A stretch of DNA of 64,000 bases from Tritrichomonas musculus (Eukaryota; Parabasalia; Tritrichomonadida; Tritrichomonadidae), in NCBI GenBank assembly GCA_039105265.1, contig JAPFFF010000027.1, positions 1 to 64,000 of the forward strand, written 5' to 3'. Under the pieces are notes generated by a model. The model did not search any database. It was given only the letters and a program-made list of their open reading frames with translations, and was not told the DNA's origin. The position numbers and the translations under genes were made by a program. Positions 41,140 through 50,416 of this stretch are shown in pieces (position 1 is the stretch's first letter; every line of letters starts with the position of its first letter).

Positions 41140-41205
41140 TGTTTATTAGGTTAATAAAAAATGTTTATTTATACCATGATAATTGAAATACATGTTTTTT
41201 TTTTA

Positions 41206-42553
41206 CAGCATTATTCATTTGAATTATAAACAGCATTATTCATTTGAATTATAAACAGCATTATTCATTTGAATTATAAACAGCATTATTCATTTGAATT
41301 ATAAGCAACATTATTCATTTGAATTATAAACAGCATTATTCATTTGAATTATAAACAGCATTATTCATTTGAATTATAAACAGCATTATTCATTTGAATT
41401 ATAAACAGCATTATTCATTTGAATTATAAACAGCATTATTCATTTGAATTATAAGCAACATTATTCATTTGAATTATAAACAGCATTATTCATTTGAATT
41501 ATAAACAGCATTATTCATTTGAATTATAAACAGCATTATTCATTTGAATTATAAACAGCATTATTCATTTGAATTATAAGCAACATTATTCATTTGAATT
41601 ATAAACAGCATTATTCATTTGAATTATAAACAGCATTATTCATTTGAATTATAAACAACATTATTCATTTGAATTATAAACAGCATTATTCATTTGAATT
41701 ATAAACAGCATTATTCATTTGAATTATAAACAACATTATTCATTTGAATTATAAACAGCATTATTCATTTGAATTATAAACAGCATTATTCATTTGAATT
41801 ATAAACAGCATTATTCATTTGAATTATAAACAGCATTATTCATTTGAATTATAAACAGCATTATTCATTTGAATTATAAACAACATTATTCATTTGAATT
41901 ATAAACAACATTATTCATTTGAATTATAAACAACATTATTCATTTGAATTATAAACAGCATTATTCATTTGAATTATAAACAGCATTATTCATTTGAATT
42001 ATAAACAGCATTATTCATTTGAATTATAAACAACATTATTCATTTGAATTATAAGCAACATTATTCATTTGAATTATAAGCAACATTATTCATTTGAATT
42101 ATAAGCAACATTATTCATTTGAATTATAAACAGCATTATTCATTTGAATTATAAGCAACATTATTCATTTGAATTATAAACAGCATTATTCATTTGAATT
42201 ATAAACAGCATTATTCATTTGAATTATAAACAGCATTATTCATTTGAATTATAAACAGCATTATTCATTTGAATTATAAGCAACATTATTCATTTGAATT
42301 ATAAACAGCATTATTCATTTGAATTATAAACAGCATTATTCATTTGAATTATAAACAGCATTATTCATTTGAATTATAAACAACATTATTCATTTGAATT
42401 ATAAACAACATTATTCATTTGAATTATAAACAATATTATTCATTTGAATTATAAACAACATTATTCATTTGAATTATAAACAACATTATTCATTTGAATT
42501 ATAAACAGCATTATTCATTTGAATTATAAACAGCATTATTCATTTGAATTATA
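41206..42553. repeat. 25-bp minisatellite, about 54 copies
   Basis: Tandem units of CAGCATTATTCATTTGAATT plus ATAAA run for about 1,348 bp between the FG-GAP-like gene and the convergent NIF3-family gene. Variation is confined to the unit junction (ACAGC, GCAAC, ACAAC, ACAAT); the core ATTCATTTGAAT, an imperfect palindrome, is constant. GCAAC-type units occur at 150- and 125-bp intervals near the left end and cluster near 42055-42105, hinting at higher-order duplications. The period is not a multiple of three and no frame stays open. Confidence 0.97.
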
Positions 42554-42659
42554 CAGTTTTCTTAACTGTTGATTTGCATTGCATTCGCTTTTTAAAAATA
42601 GAATAAAAAGCTAATCTTTTACTGAAACCTTATTTTAAGTTCCATTTTCTTAATGCCTT

Positions 42660-43517
42660 TTATAGGTATATAAAAGGCTCTTTTGAATCAACGAATTTCA
42701 CATCAATACCGCCAACGATATCCTTCAGCCAAGGCACAAGATGCTTCATTCCCACTTCTTCACTTCTTTCATGACCGAGGACCAGCATTCCCTTATTCAT
42801 TCCCATTTGAGAAGCATCGCGTATGTAAGCACTCAAAGTCCACTCAGTAATGTCTCCGCAAATGGCGACGTCAATGTTATTCTGGTGCATCATTATCATT
42901 GGGCGCTCTTCCTTACCAAGTCCGAGGCTTCCTCCGCCAACCAGCACAGTCACGCGTTCAACATTCATGTCTGGATTTCCAACAATTTGGATGACGTCCA
43001 TGGCCAATTTTCCTTTGAAAAAGTTTGCAAGATCTCGTAAGGTTGTCTTTGGAATCTGGTAGCATCTTCCGAACCATTCCAATCCTTTTGGATTATCAAC
43101 CAGAAACTCAGTCCAACCGAATTCTTGATTAAAACCACGATAAATTCCATCTTCTTTTCCAAGATGCATGTGGTCGTGGAATCGCCAGATGTTTAGATGG
43201 TTCTCTTCAATTAGCTTCTTTTTCTCTGTGTACACCGGATCATCTTTCAACCAATCAACATTGTCTAAGCCAGAAAACCAAGTTGGTTCATGAGTAATAA
43301 TGAAATTGGCACCAATTGAGATTGCGTGTCGAATTACTTCCACTGTCGCCATGAATGTTGTGACAATGCCCGTGACTTCTGATTCTAGATCGCCGGCTAT
43401 GAATTGATCACATGTTTTATCAGGAGAAATAGGTTCTAATCCTGTTTTTTTAATTATGGCACTTATTACCTCTTTTACTTTCATTTTTTTAAATGTATAA
43501 CAAAAAGTTGCACTCAT
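42660..43517 (-). CDS. NIF3/DUF34-family metal-binding protein
   Basis: This is a 285-residue protein of the NIF3 (YbgI/GTP cyclohydrolase I type 2-like) family. Family motifs with metal-binding residues are visible: FIITHEPTWF near 78, RFHDHMH near 115 and LVLGHERSEEVGM near 248, in the expected order. VDVAICGDITEWTLSAYIRDA is also typical. Members bind a dinuclear metal centre; their biochemical role is unsettled. I give the longest ATG frame. The ATG at 43484 (MKVKEVISAI) is the family-typical beginning, and AACTTTTTGT lies about 18 nt before it, so the shorter protein is quite possible. Confidence 0.88.
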   Translation of the reverse strand: MSATFCYTFKKMKVKEVISAIIKKTGLEPISPDKTCDQFIAGDLESEVTGIVTTFMATVEVIRHAISIGANFIITHEPTWFSGLDNVDWLKDDPVYTEKKKLIEENHLNIWRFHDHMHLGKEDGIYRGFNQEFGWTEFLVDNPKGLEWFGRCYQIPKTTLRDLANFFKGKLAMDVIQIVGNPDMNVERVTVLVGGGSLGLGKEERPMIMMHQNNIDVAICGDITEWTLSAYIRDASQMGMNKGMLVLGHERSEEVGMKHLVPWLKDIVGGIDVKFVDSKEPFIYL

Positions 43518-44436
43518 TTATTTTTCAATATCAATCATTCAATATATAAATTAATTGAATAATTTATTAAATCAAATAAAAATATATTATAATGAGAATT
43601 TAAGGGACAACATATTTTTTTCAATATTGAAAAAACTCATAGAAAAAAAAGATTTGCTGGATATTATTAATGAAAAAGTTTAGGTCAATAAAGAAAATAT
43701 TTCACCTTTCCCATCATTTAGTAACCGCAATGGTATTGACATTCTGAAAGAATAAAACGACATGCTAAATAAAAACGATTATTTTCATCCAGATCGTATA
43801 GCATGTATAATAAGTGTTAAAAACAAACCTAGTCAATTTAAACTTTTTCTGAGACATGCTTCTATTCAAATATTCAGAACTCTCTTCTTTTCAAAAAAAT
43901 AACCGGCTAGATTTGTACCTTAATTTTATTTAAAAATGATATTCAAACTATTAAACAGAGATGTTTATCGATAAGCAATGATATTTTTTTATTATTATTA
44001 TTCTGATATTTTTGTGTGTATATATAAAATTAACTTAAATGCATTCATCATGTTGAATAAACAGAGATCAGAAGTCTACTACTTGAATTTTGACATACTA
44101 TTTACAAAATAAAAGAATATCTAAAATGTAACATATTGATAATCATAGTTTTTCCTTTTGTTATTTAAAAAAAAAAATAATAATAATTGGAATTCATCAT
44201 TTAAAAAACCTCTTTTAATGACCATTTATCGGCTGTTTGCTTTAACATATTTATCGATATTTATCAAATATTGGCAGTTTTTTTATCATTTAAAAAAATT
44301 GTACTGATACCCGATAAATAGCAGCATCGATGACCATCACTGTTATTAAATTTATTAAGCAAAAATACTTAAGAATTTAAAATTTATAAGAAAATAAATT
44401 TTGTGATAACTCATAGAATTTTTTCTCTTAAATTCA
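43518..44436. other. Intergenic, nothing recognised
   Basis: 919 bp of AT-rich sequence between two minus-strand genes, with no open frame of note, repeat or structured element. Confidence 0.55.
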
Positions 44437-45528
44437 TTAAGGGTAGTCGCAGACAGTTCCATGCTTGTCAGTTCCATTAAAGAGGAGGCAGTGGTTGCAC
44501 GATATGCAGGCAGACTTTGTGTTTCTGTCCTTTTGCATTCGCTTCACTAGGTCAGGCTCCCTGATCAGAGGCCTTGCGAGCGAGACGAGGTCGACTTTTT
44601 TACTTGCGACTGCATCTTCCATTGCGCTGAAAGTTCTGAAGCCTCCGACAGACGCGACAATTGTGTCAGGATTCTTTCTTTTGATGAGCTCGGCGTATGA
44701 AAGGTTGTACGCTTCAGAAAAGTTCAAATCGTAAGTGTACTTGATCAATTTCCTGATTCTATCGGTTCTTATGATTGCATTTACGTTTGAAATTCCACAA
44801 GAAATTTCAAACATGTCAATTTTTCCTTTCAAAAAGTTGACATATTGAGAGGCAAGATCTGGAGTCACTCCAAATGGAAGGAAATCGTTTCCGTTCATCT
44901 TGATCAGGATGGAGAAGTCTGGGCCCGCCATTTTTCTGATGGCTTCGGCGGTTTCTGCTACAATTCTGGCCCTGTTCTCGAGTGAGCCTCCATATTTGTC
45001 GGATCGGAGATTAAATTGAGGCGAAAGGAAGAGAGAGTATAAATATCCATGAGCTCCGTGAATTTCAACACCATCTGCACCAGCTTTTTGGGCAAGTGAT
45101 GCTGCTTTAACGTATGAGTTAATTATATCTTCTATTTCTGACGTTGAAAGACCTCTGTAGGTACCTGGAAATGTGGATGGGCTTCTCTTTTCAAGTTCGG
45201 GGAGGACTCCAATGCCTCCGTGGCAAACTTGGAAAACTAATTTTGATCCTTGTTCATGTACTTTTTTGATGGCTGGCTTCCATGCATCTGAATGTTTTTG
45301 ATCGTAAAGAGCGCACTGTTTTGGTGCTGCTTTGCCACTTTCCATCGAATAAACGTATCCCGGAATGATGAGGCCTACTTGTCCTTTTGCTAATTTTTCA
45401 ATGAGTGTAAGTAATTGTGGTTTTGGAGTTCCATCAGGATTTCCCATTGCTTCATAAACAGGAGATCGCATAAACCTATTTTTAATTGTCATAGGTCCAA
45501 TCTTTAATGGAGAAAACATAATCGACAT
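44437..45528 (-). CDS. Old yellow enzyme-family NADH:flavin oxidoreductase with C-terminal Cys cluster
   Basis: This 363-residue TIM-barrel FMN oxidoreductase has hallmarks FSPLKIGPMTIKNRFMRSP at the start, GVEIHGAHGYLYSLFLSP near 175-190 and RSDKYGGSLENRAR near 195-208. Near the C-terminus CISCNHC followed about 12 residues later by another Cys resembles the [4Fe-4S] ligands of the 2,4-dienoyl-CoA reductase/2-enoate reductase branch, but the FAD/NAD(P)H domains of those enzymes are absent. It probably reduces activated C=C bonds or quinone-like compounds (family knowledge). The coding sequence is GC-richer than its flanks, and bacterial-type OYEs in anaerobic protists are often acquired laterally (inference). 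Confidence 0.88.
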   Translation of the reverse strand: MSIMFSPLKIGPMTIKNRFMRSPVYEAMGNPDGTPKPQLLTLIEKLAKGQVGLIIPGYVYSMESGKAAPKQCALYDQKHSDAWKPAIKKVHEQGSKLVFQVCHGGIGVLPELEKRSPSTFPGTYRGLSTSEIEDIINSYVKAASLAQKAGADGVEIHGAHGYLYSLFLSPQFNLRSDKYGGSLENRARIVAETAEAIRKMAGPDFSILIKMNGNDFLPFGVTPDLASQYVNFLKGKIDMFEISCGISNVNAIIRTDRIRKLIKYTYDLNFSEAYNLSYAELIKRKNPDTIVASVGGFRTFSAMEDAVASKKVDLVSLARPLIREPDLVKRMQKDRNTKSACISCNHCLLFNGTDKHGTVCDYP

Positions 45529-45979
45529 TTTAAAAAAGTGAAATCATTTTGTATTGAATTTTACTTAATTTGAATATATATTCAATTTTGAATTATTATA
45601 TAGTACGATAATTTTAACCAATAAAAATACTAATATCTTGTTCATTAAATATTAAAGTGAGAAAAATTATATAACCTCTTTAATTCAATATTTAGATGAT
45701 AATAGAATGATATTTATTAATAATACTTAAAAGCAAGATTTTATATACTTTAAGATATATTGAATTTTTATGAAATATAGCCGAATTCATAATAAAGGAC
45801 GCAAGATACTTAATAATTCAATGCTGTCATTTGAACAAATATTTTTAAATTTCTAGAAATCATTTATTTTCAAAATTTTGCAAATAAAGATGTGATTCAA
45901 AACAAGAGCCAGAAAAAAAAAAAAAAAAAATTCTATTTTATAAAAATACATAAATCTAAGTGATAATAAGACAATGAAA
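45529..45979. other. Intergenic, nothing recognised
   Basis: AT-rich spacer with an A run at about 45914-45931. No gene or element is visible. Confidence 0.5.
45537..45541 (-). promoter_or_regulatory. Initiator-like TCACT before the oxidoreductase
   Basis: On the minus strand TCACTTT has its A 11 nt upstream of the ATG, matching the trichomonad initiator pattern TCA(C/T)(A/T). Confidence 0.45.
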
Positions 45980-47170
45980 TCAATTTCCTTCATCTTTTTC
46001 AAGAACACAGCAGCCGTATTCAGAAATGTTAAAACGATGAAAGCCGACAATATCAAACTCGCATGATTTCAAATGAACAGAATCGTCGATATTTGTAATT
46101 TTATTAAAATTCTCTCTACGAAGAGGATTTGACAAAAAGTCATTTAAATTACCATCTTCGAAATGACTTTTTTCAAGGTACAAATATTTCACAACGCTAG
46201 ATGTGAATGTTGATTGAATTTTATTTTGTTCTTTAATTTGGAAACCGCCGAATTCGACACTGCCTTTCTGGAACATGAAATGGACATAAACAGGGAACTT
46301 TGTGCAGTACATATTATTGGTGAACAAGAAGATAGAGCCGAGCGAGAAAAGATCCTCAGTTCGAATCAATTTTTTCTTAAATGCGAATTGCGACATAAAA
46401 CTCAATGCTTTAATATACAAAGACCTTCTAACCATTCTTTTCCAGATGTTATATGACAACTTATTATTGATGTATTTTAATCGAAGATCATATTTATTCG
46501 TAAAGTTCTCTTTGCATGCCTTCCAATCCTTGGATATGAACCTTCTATCTGATCGCCTGATGCGATCTCCTTCAACTCTGTTTTCAGCAACGTAATCGAC
46601 AACATCGGCATTCATTGTGACTGCGTAGTTGTAGACTGGATGGATCGAATCAGGCAGCATCATGTCATCAGAATCAACTGACACTATGTATTGTCCTTTC
46701 GCTGTAAAAACGCCGTTTTTTCGTGAGTGAAATGATCCTTGACTGTAAAAATTTTGAACAAGTTTAATTCGTCGATCTTGCTTCATTCTCTCTATGATAA
46801 ATTCCGTTATTGGCTCAGTCGAACAATCGTCAACGCATCTTATTTCTAATTTAACACTTATTTGCTGTTGTACAGATGATAAACTTCGATTAACAAGCGA
46901 AAGTCTGTTGTGAATTGGTATAACAATTGTTAGAGGTAAATCAGAAGATTGATATATTGTAATTAACTTTGCAAATTCATTATTGTAATGCATATTCGTA
47001 TTTATCATATTTATGAATAGATAAAAATTGATAATTAGGAAAATAAAAACCAAAATTAAAAATAAATTTAATATGATTTTGCTTAATGAAGTTTTTTTAT
47101 CAGAATTGGTTGATTTTTTCATCTTTCTTGATGAATCGCCTGCTTTTTGTTGTATCAACTCTTTTTTCAT
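45980..47170 (-). CDS. Glycosyltransferase family 2, type II membrane protein
   Basis: This is a 396-residue protein. A Lys/Ser-rich cytoplasmic start is followed by one membrane helix near 30-55 (ILNLFLILVFIFLIINFYLF), then a GT-A fold: PLTIVIPIHNRLSLVNRSL near 80, RCVDDCSTEP near 110, NFYSQGSFHSRKNGV, and the metal/nucleotide-binding VSVDSDDMMLPDS near 160. This is the classic family 2 layout, with topology pointing to the Golgi or ER lumen. Sugar donor and acceptor cannot be told. The first ATG is used; TCAAAAAGTT lies about 32 nt upstream on the coding strand. Confidence 0.85.
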   Translation of the reverse strand: MKKELIQQKAGDSSRKMKKSTNSDKKTSLSKIILNLFLILVFIFLIINFYLFINMINTNMHYNNEFAKLITIYQSSDLPLTIVIPIHNRLSLVNRSLSSVQQQISVKLEIRCVDDCSTEPITEFIIERMKQDRRIKLVQNFYSQGSFHSRKNGVFTAKGQYIVSVDSDDMMLPDSIHPVYNYAVTMNADVVDYVAENRVEGDRIRRSDRRFISKDWKACKENFTNKYDLRLKYINNKLSYNIWKRMVRRSLYIKALSFMSQFAFKKKLIRTEDLFSLGSIFLFTNNMYCTKFPVYVHFMFQKGSVEFGGFQIKEQNKIQSTFTSSVVKYLYLEKSHFEDGNLNDFLSNPLRRENFNKITNIDDSVHLKSCEFDIVGFHRFNISEYGCCVLEKDEGN

Positions 47171-47213
47171 GATGTTTTCCTTTTTAATAAAAATAATTTT
47201 AAACTTTTTGAAT

Positions 47214-48119
47214 TATAATTGGCCAAAATTGCTTATAAAGGGGGTCTGACTAAAATAAAAAAGACGTTAATTTTAAAAAAATCAAATAAAGCAATATATA
47301 ATCATTTTTTCTAAAAAATATATGGAAAAAATAATTGTACATATAATTGTCGAAATAATAAAATTATAGAATTTAATTTCTGGAATAAAACATAATTATT
47401 TGATTCATGCAATATTAAATGTTATATGATAATTTATTGATAATAATACTTTTTGTCTTAATTTAAAATATATTTTTAAATAATAATAAAGAAATATATT
47501 TCATATATTATTATAAAACTATTTTTTATAAAATTATCCTATCATTTCACTTGTTAATACAGGTTTGAATAGCCGAATTATATAATATAATACATATTTA
47601 AAATTTTTATATTTAAATGAATGGTTATATATATGATAAAATATTAAATTTTTATAGGCTTAAATCTGAGATATTTGTAAATTAAAAAAACATGTAAATT
47701 ATTCAAAAAAGATTATTTCAATGAATATTATTTTTTCAGTTAATTTGAATTCTTTTGAAATTTTTAATTTTGAATGATTTTTGAATTTGAATTAAAATAT
47801 TCAAAAATTTGAAAAATCTAAAAACAACTCAATTTATTAAAATATACATATCTTATAGTTAAATTAAAATATTAAAAAATCTTCCTGCTAAAATAAAGAT
47901 ATTTTTCTATATTTAATTTTTGTTTAATATAGTAGTTAAAAACCTATTAGAAATATGAAAATTTCGGGCAACAAGGAATCGGACCCCCTTTTTATTCAAA
48001 ATTATCTAGGTATTACTTTTTGAGTTTTGTAAAATACTCAAAAAGTTATAAAACAGATAATTAAACATAAATTGAAGTAGCTTTTTGAAGGCTACGCCTT
48101 TCAATTTTGGCCAATTATA
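47214..48119. repeat. Nested inverted repeats in non-coding DNA
   Basis: An 18-bp inverted repeat TATAATTGGCCAAAATTG lies at 47214-47231 and 48102-48119. Inside it is a second inverted pair, AAAGGGGGTC(T/C)GA, near 47238 and about 47978-47990. Between the two right ends are hairpins ACTTTTTGAGT/ACTCAAAAAGT (about 48016-48047) and GTAGC/GCTAC. No clean target duplication or gene is seen. These may be two nested miniature elements. Confidence 0.45.
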
Positions 48120-48701
48120 TCGTAATATGTTTTAAATATTTAGTTTAATATACAATTTTGTTATAATCAATTTATCTGTTCAACTCTTAGGAATAGTACC
48201 ATCAGTCGTAGGAATGGTTATTCCAGGCCGATATGCAGGAGTCGGAAATGCTTTATGATTCAATAAAAAATATATTTTTTTTAATTAATTAATTTTAAAA
48301 ATTATTTATTTACTCATAAGTTTAGAGGTATTCACCTTAAGTGACTTAACGGTCATTTTTCTTCTTTAAAATGAATTTTTTAATTTTTTGAGCTAAATAC
48401 AGATTATTTTTATTTCTTTTTATCATAAAAATAATCTATAAAATGTTTAAATGATGATTTGAATATTAAATTGAGGAAAAAATCATATTTTAGTTAACAA
48501 TATAATGGCGGAATGACAAACTATAGAAAAAGTTACACCATTTTTTTCTGAGGAAAATTCGTTATTCTGACTTTTTGAGTTAATTGAGAAGGCATACAAA
48601 AAGTTCTAAAATTTTCTTGTAAAGTTTTGAAAAAGTTCACTAAGATAAAACCATGAAAAAGCGCCATTTTTATAGAACTAAACCAATCAAAGAAACCGAG
48701 A

Positions 48702-49440
48702 TGACGACATTGCCGCCCATAGCATGATCACGATCAGTAATGCTTAGCAGCTAGCTGGTTGTAACTGCGGCGAGTCGTCATCCGGACAAAGATATCACGA
48801 TTTCATCCGGAAGATCTGGAATGACGACATTGCCGCCCATAGCAAGACCACGATCAGCAATGCTTAGCAGCTAGCTGGTTGTAACTGCGGCGAGTCGTCA
48901 TCCGGACAAAGATATCGCGATTTCATCCGGAAGATCTGGAATGACGACATTGCCGCCCATAGCAAGACCACGATCAGTAATGCTTAGCAGCTGGCTGGTT
49001 GTAACTGCGGCGAGTCGTCATCCGGACAAAGATATCGCGATTTCATCCGGAAGATCTGGAATGACGACATTGCCGCCCATAGCAAGACCACGATCAGTAA
49101 TGCTTAGCAGCTGGCTGGTTGTAACTGCGGCGAGTCGTCATCCGGACAAAGATATCGCGATTTCATCCGGAAGATCTGGAATGACGACATTGCCGCCCAT
49201 AGCAAGACCACGATCAGCAATGCTTAGCAGCTAGCTGGTTGTAACTGCGGCGAGTCGTCATCCGGACAAAGATATCGCGATTTCATCCGGAAGATCTGGA
49301 ATGACGACATTGCCGCCCATAGCAAGACCACGATCAGTAATGCTTAGCAGCTGGCTGGTTGTAACTGCGGCGAGTCGTCATCCGGACAAAGATATCGCGA
49401 TTTCATCCGGAAGATCTGGAATTGACGACATTGCCGCCCA
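48702..49440. repeat. 120-bp tandem repeats, left outer block
   Basis: Six full units start at 48702, 48822, 48942, 49062, 49182 and 49302, with a partial one at 49423. Units are much richer in G+C than the surroundings. They are dense in short palindromes (TCCGGA twice, AGATCT, TCGCGA, CAGCTAGCTG). The terminal-most unit carries a CATGATCACG variant also seen in the first unit of each other block. A 97-codon open frame through the block (48941-49234) reflects the period being a multiple of three and is not a gene. Confidence 0.95.
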
Positions 49441-49825
49441 TAGGACGACCACGGTGGCAATAAAAAGATGAAAATAAAACAAACAAAAAACAAACAAAAT
49501 TGATTATTTAATATTATTATTACGATTTTTTAATTTTTTTATTTTGATAAAGCTTATTTAAAATATTCTGAGTCTTCTCAGAAATTTGTTAAATTTTTTT
49601 TTTTATAAATATATATAACTTTTTGAAAGAATTATGGTCTTTTTATATTTATGGAAGAAGACCAAAATCTTTATTATTCAGCGAAATATCTATCTCATAC
49701 GCAAAGACCTAATTCTTTAAAAGATAAAGTTCTAAAATTTTCTTGTAAAGTTTTGAAAAAGTTCACTAAGATAAAACCATGAAAAAGCGCCATTTTTATA
49801 GAACTAAACCAATCAAAGAAACCGA

Positions 49826-50205
49826 GATGACGACATTGCCGCCCATAGCATGATCACGATCAGTAATGCTTAGCAGCTAGCTGGTTGTAACTGCGGCGAG
49901 TCGTCATCCGGACAAAGATATCACGATTTCATCCGGAAGATCTGGAATGACGACATTGCCGCCCATAGCAAGACCACGATCAGCAATGCTTAGCAGCTAG
50001 CTGGTTGTAACTGCGGCGAGTCGTCATCCGGACAAAGATATCGCGATTTCATCCGGAAGATCTGGAATGACGACATTGCCGCCCATAGCAAGACCACGAT
50101 CAGCAATGCTTAGCAGCTGGCTGGTTGTAACTGCGGCGAGTCGTCATCCGGACAAAGATATCGCGATTTCATCCGGAAGATCTGGAATTGACGACATTGC
50201 CGCCC
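49826..50205. repeat. 120-bp tandem repeats, left inner block
   Basis: Three full units (from 49826, 49946 and 50066) and a partial one, the same family as the outer block. Again the first unit carries CATGATCACG. Confidence 0.9.
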
Positions 50206-50382
50206 ATAGGACGACCACGGTGGCAATAAAAAGATGAAAATAAAACAAACAAAAAACAAACAAAATTGATTATTTAATATTATTATTACGATTTTTTAAT
50301 TTTTTTATTTTGATAAAGCTTATTTAAAATATTCTGAGTCTTCTCAGAAATTTGTTAAATTTTTTTTTTTATAAATATATAT

Positions 50383-50392
50383 AACTTTTTGA
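50383..50392 (+). promoter_or_regulatory. AACTTTTTGA motif before the MULE transposase
   Basis: It lies 25 nt upstream of the ATG at 50417. The same decamer in either orientation stands 20-35 nt before the FERM-like, E2F-like and glycosyltransferase genes. Confidence 0.35.
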
Positions 50393-50416
50393 AAGAATTA
50401 TGGTCTTTTTATATTT

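Larger units (their letters stand above)
48507..50416. repeat. MULE left arm
   Basis: In order: about 190 bp terminal sequence; six full 120-bp repeats plus a partial one; an AT-rich subterminal block with the first 78 bp of the transposase reading frame (49651-49728); a partial copy of the terminal sequence from 49729; three more 120-bp repeats plus a partial; and the subterminal block again, which runs into the real gene. The arm thus contains an internal duplication of its own inner part. Confidence 0.85.

Noticed and set aside
41206-42553. CRISPR-like array
   Set aside because: The 25-bp units are contiguous with no variable spacers, and the context is eukaryotic; it is a minisatellite.
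48941-49234. 97-codon open frame within the 120-bp repeats
   Set aside because: The period is divisible by three, so any stop-free unit stays open. The peptide simply repeats, with no start context or domain.
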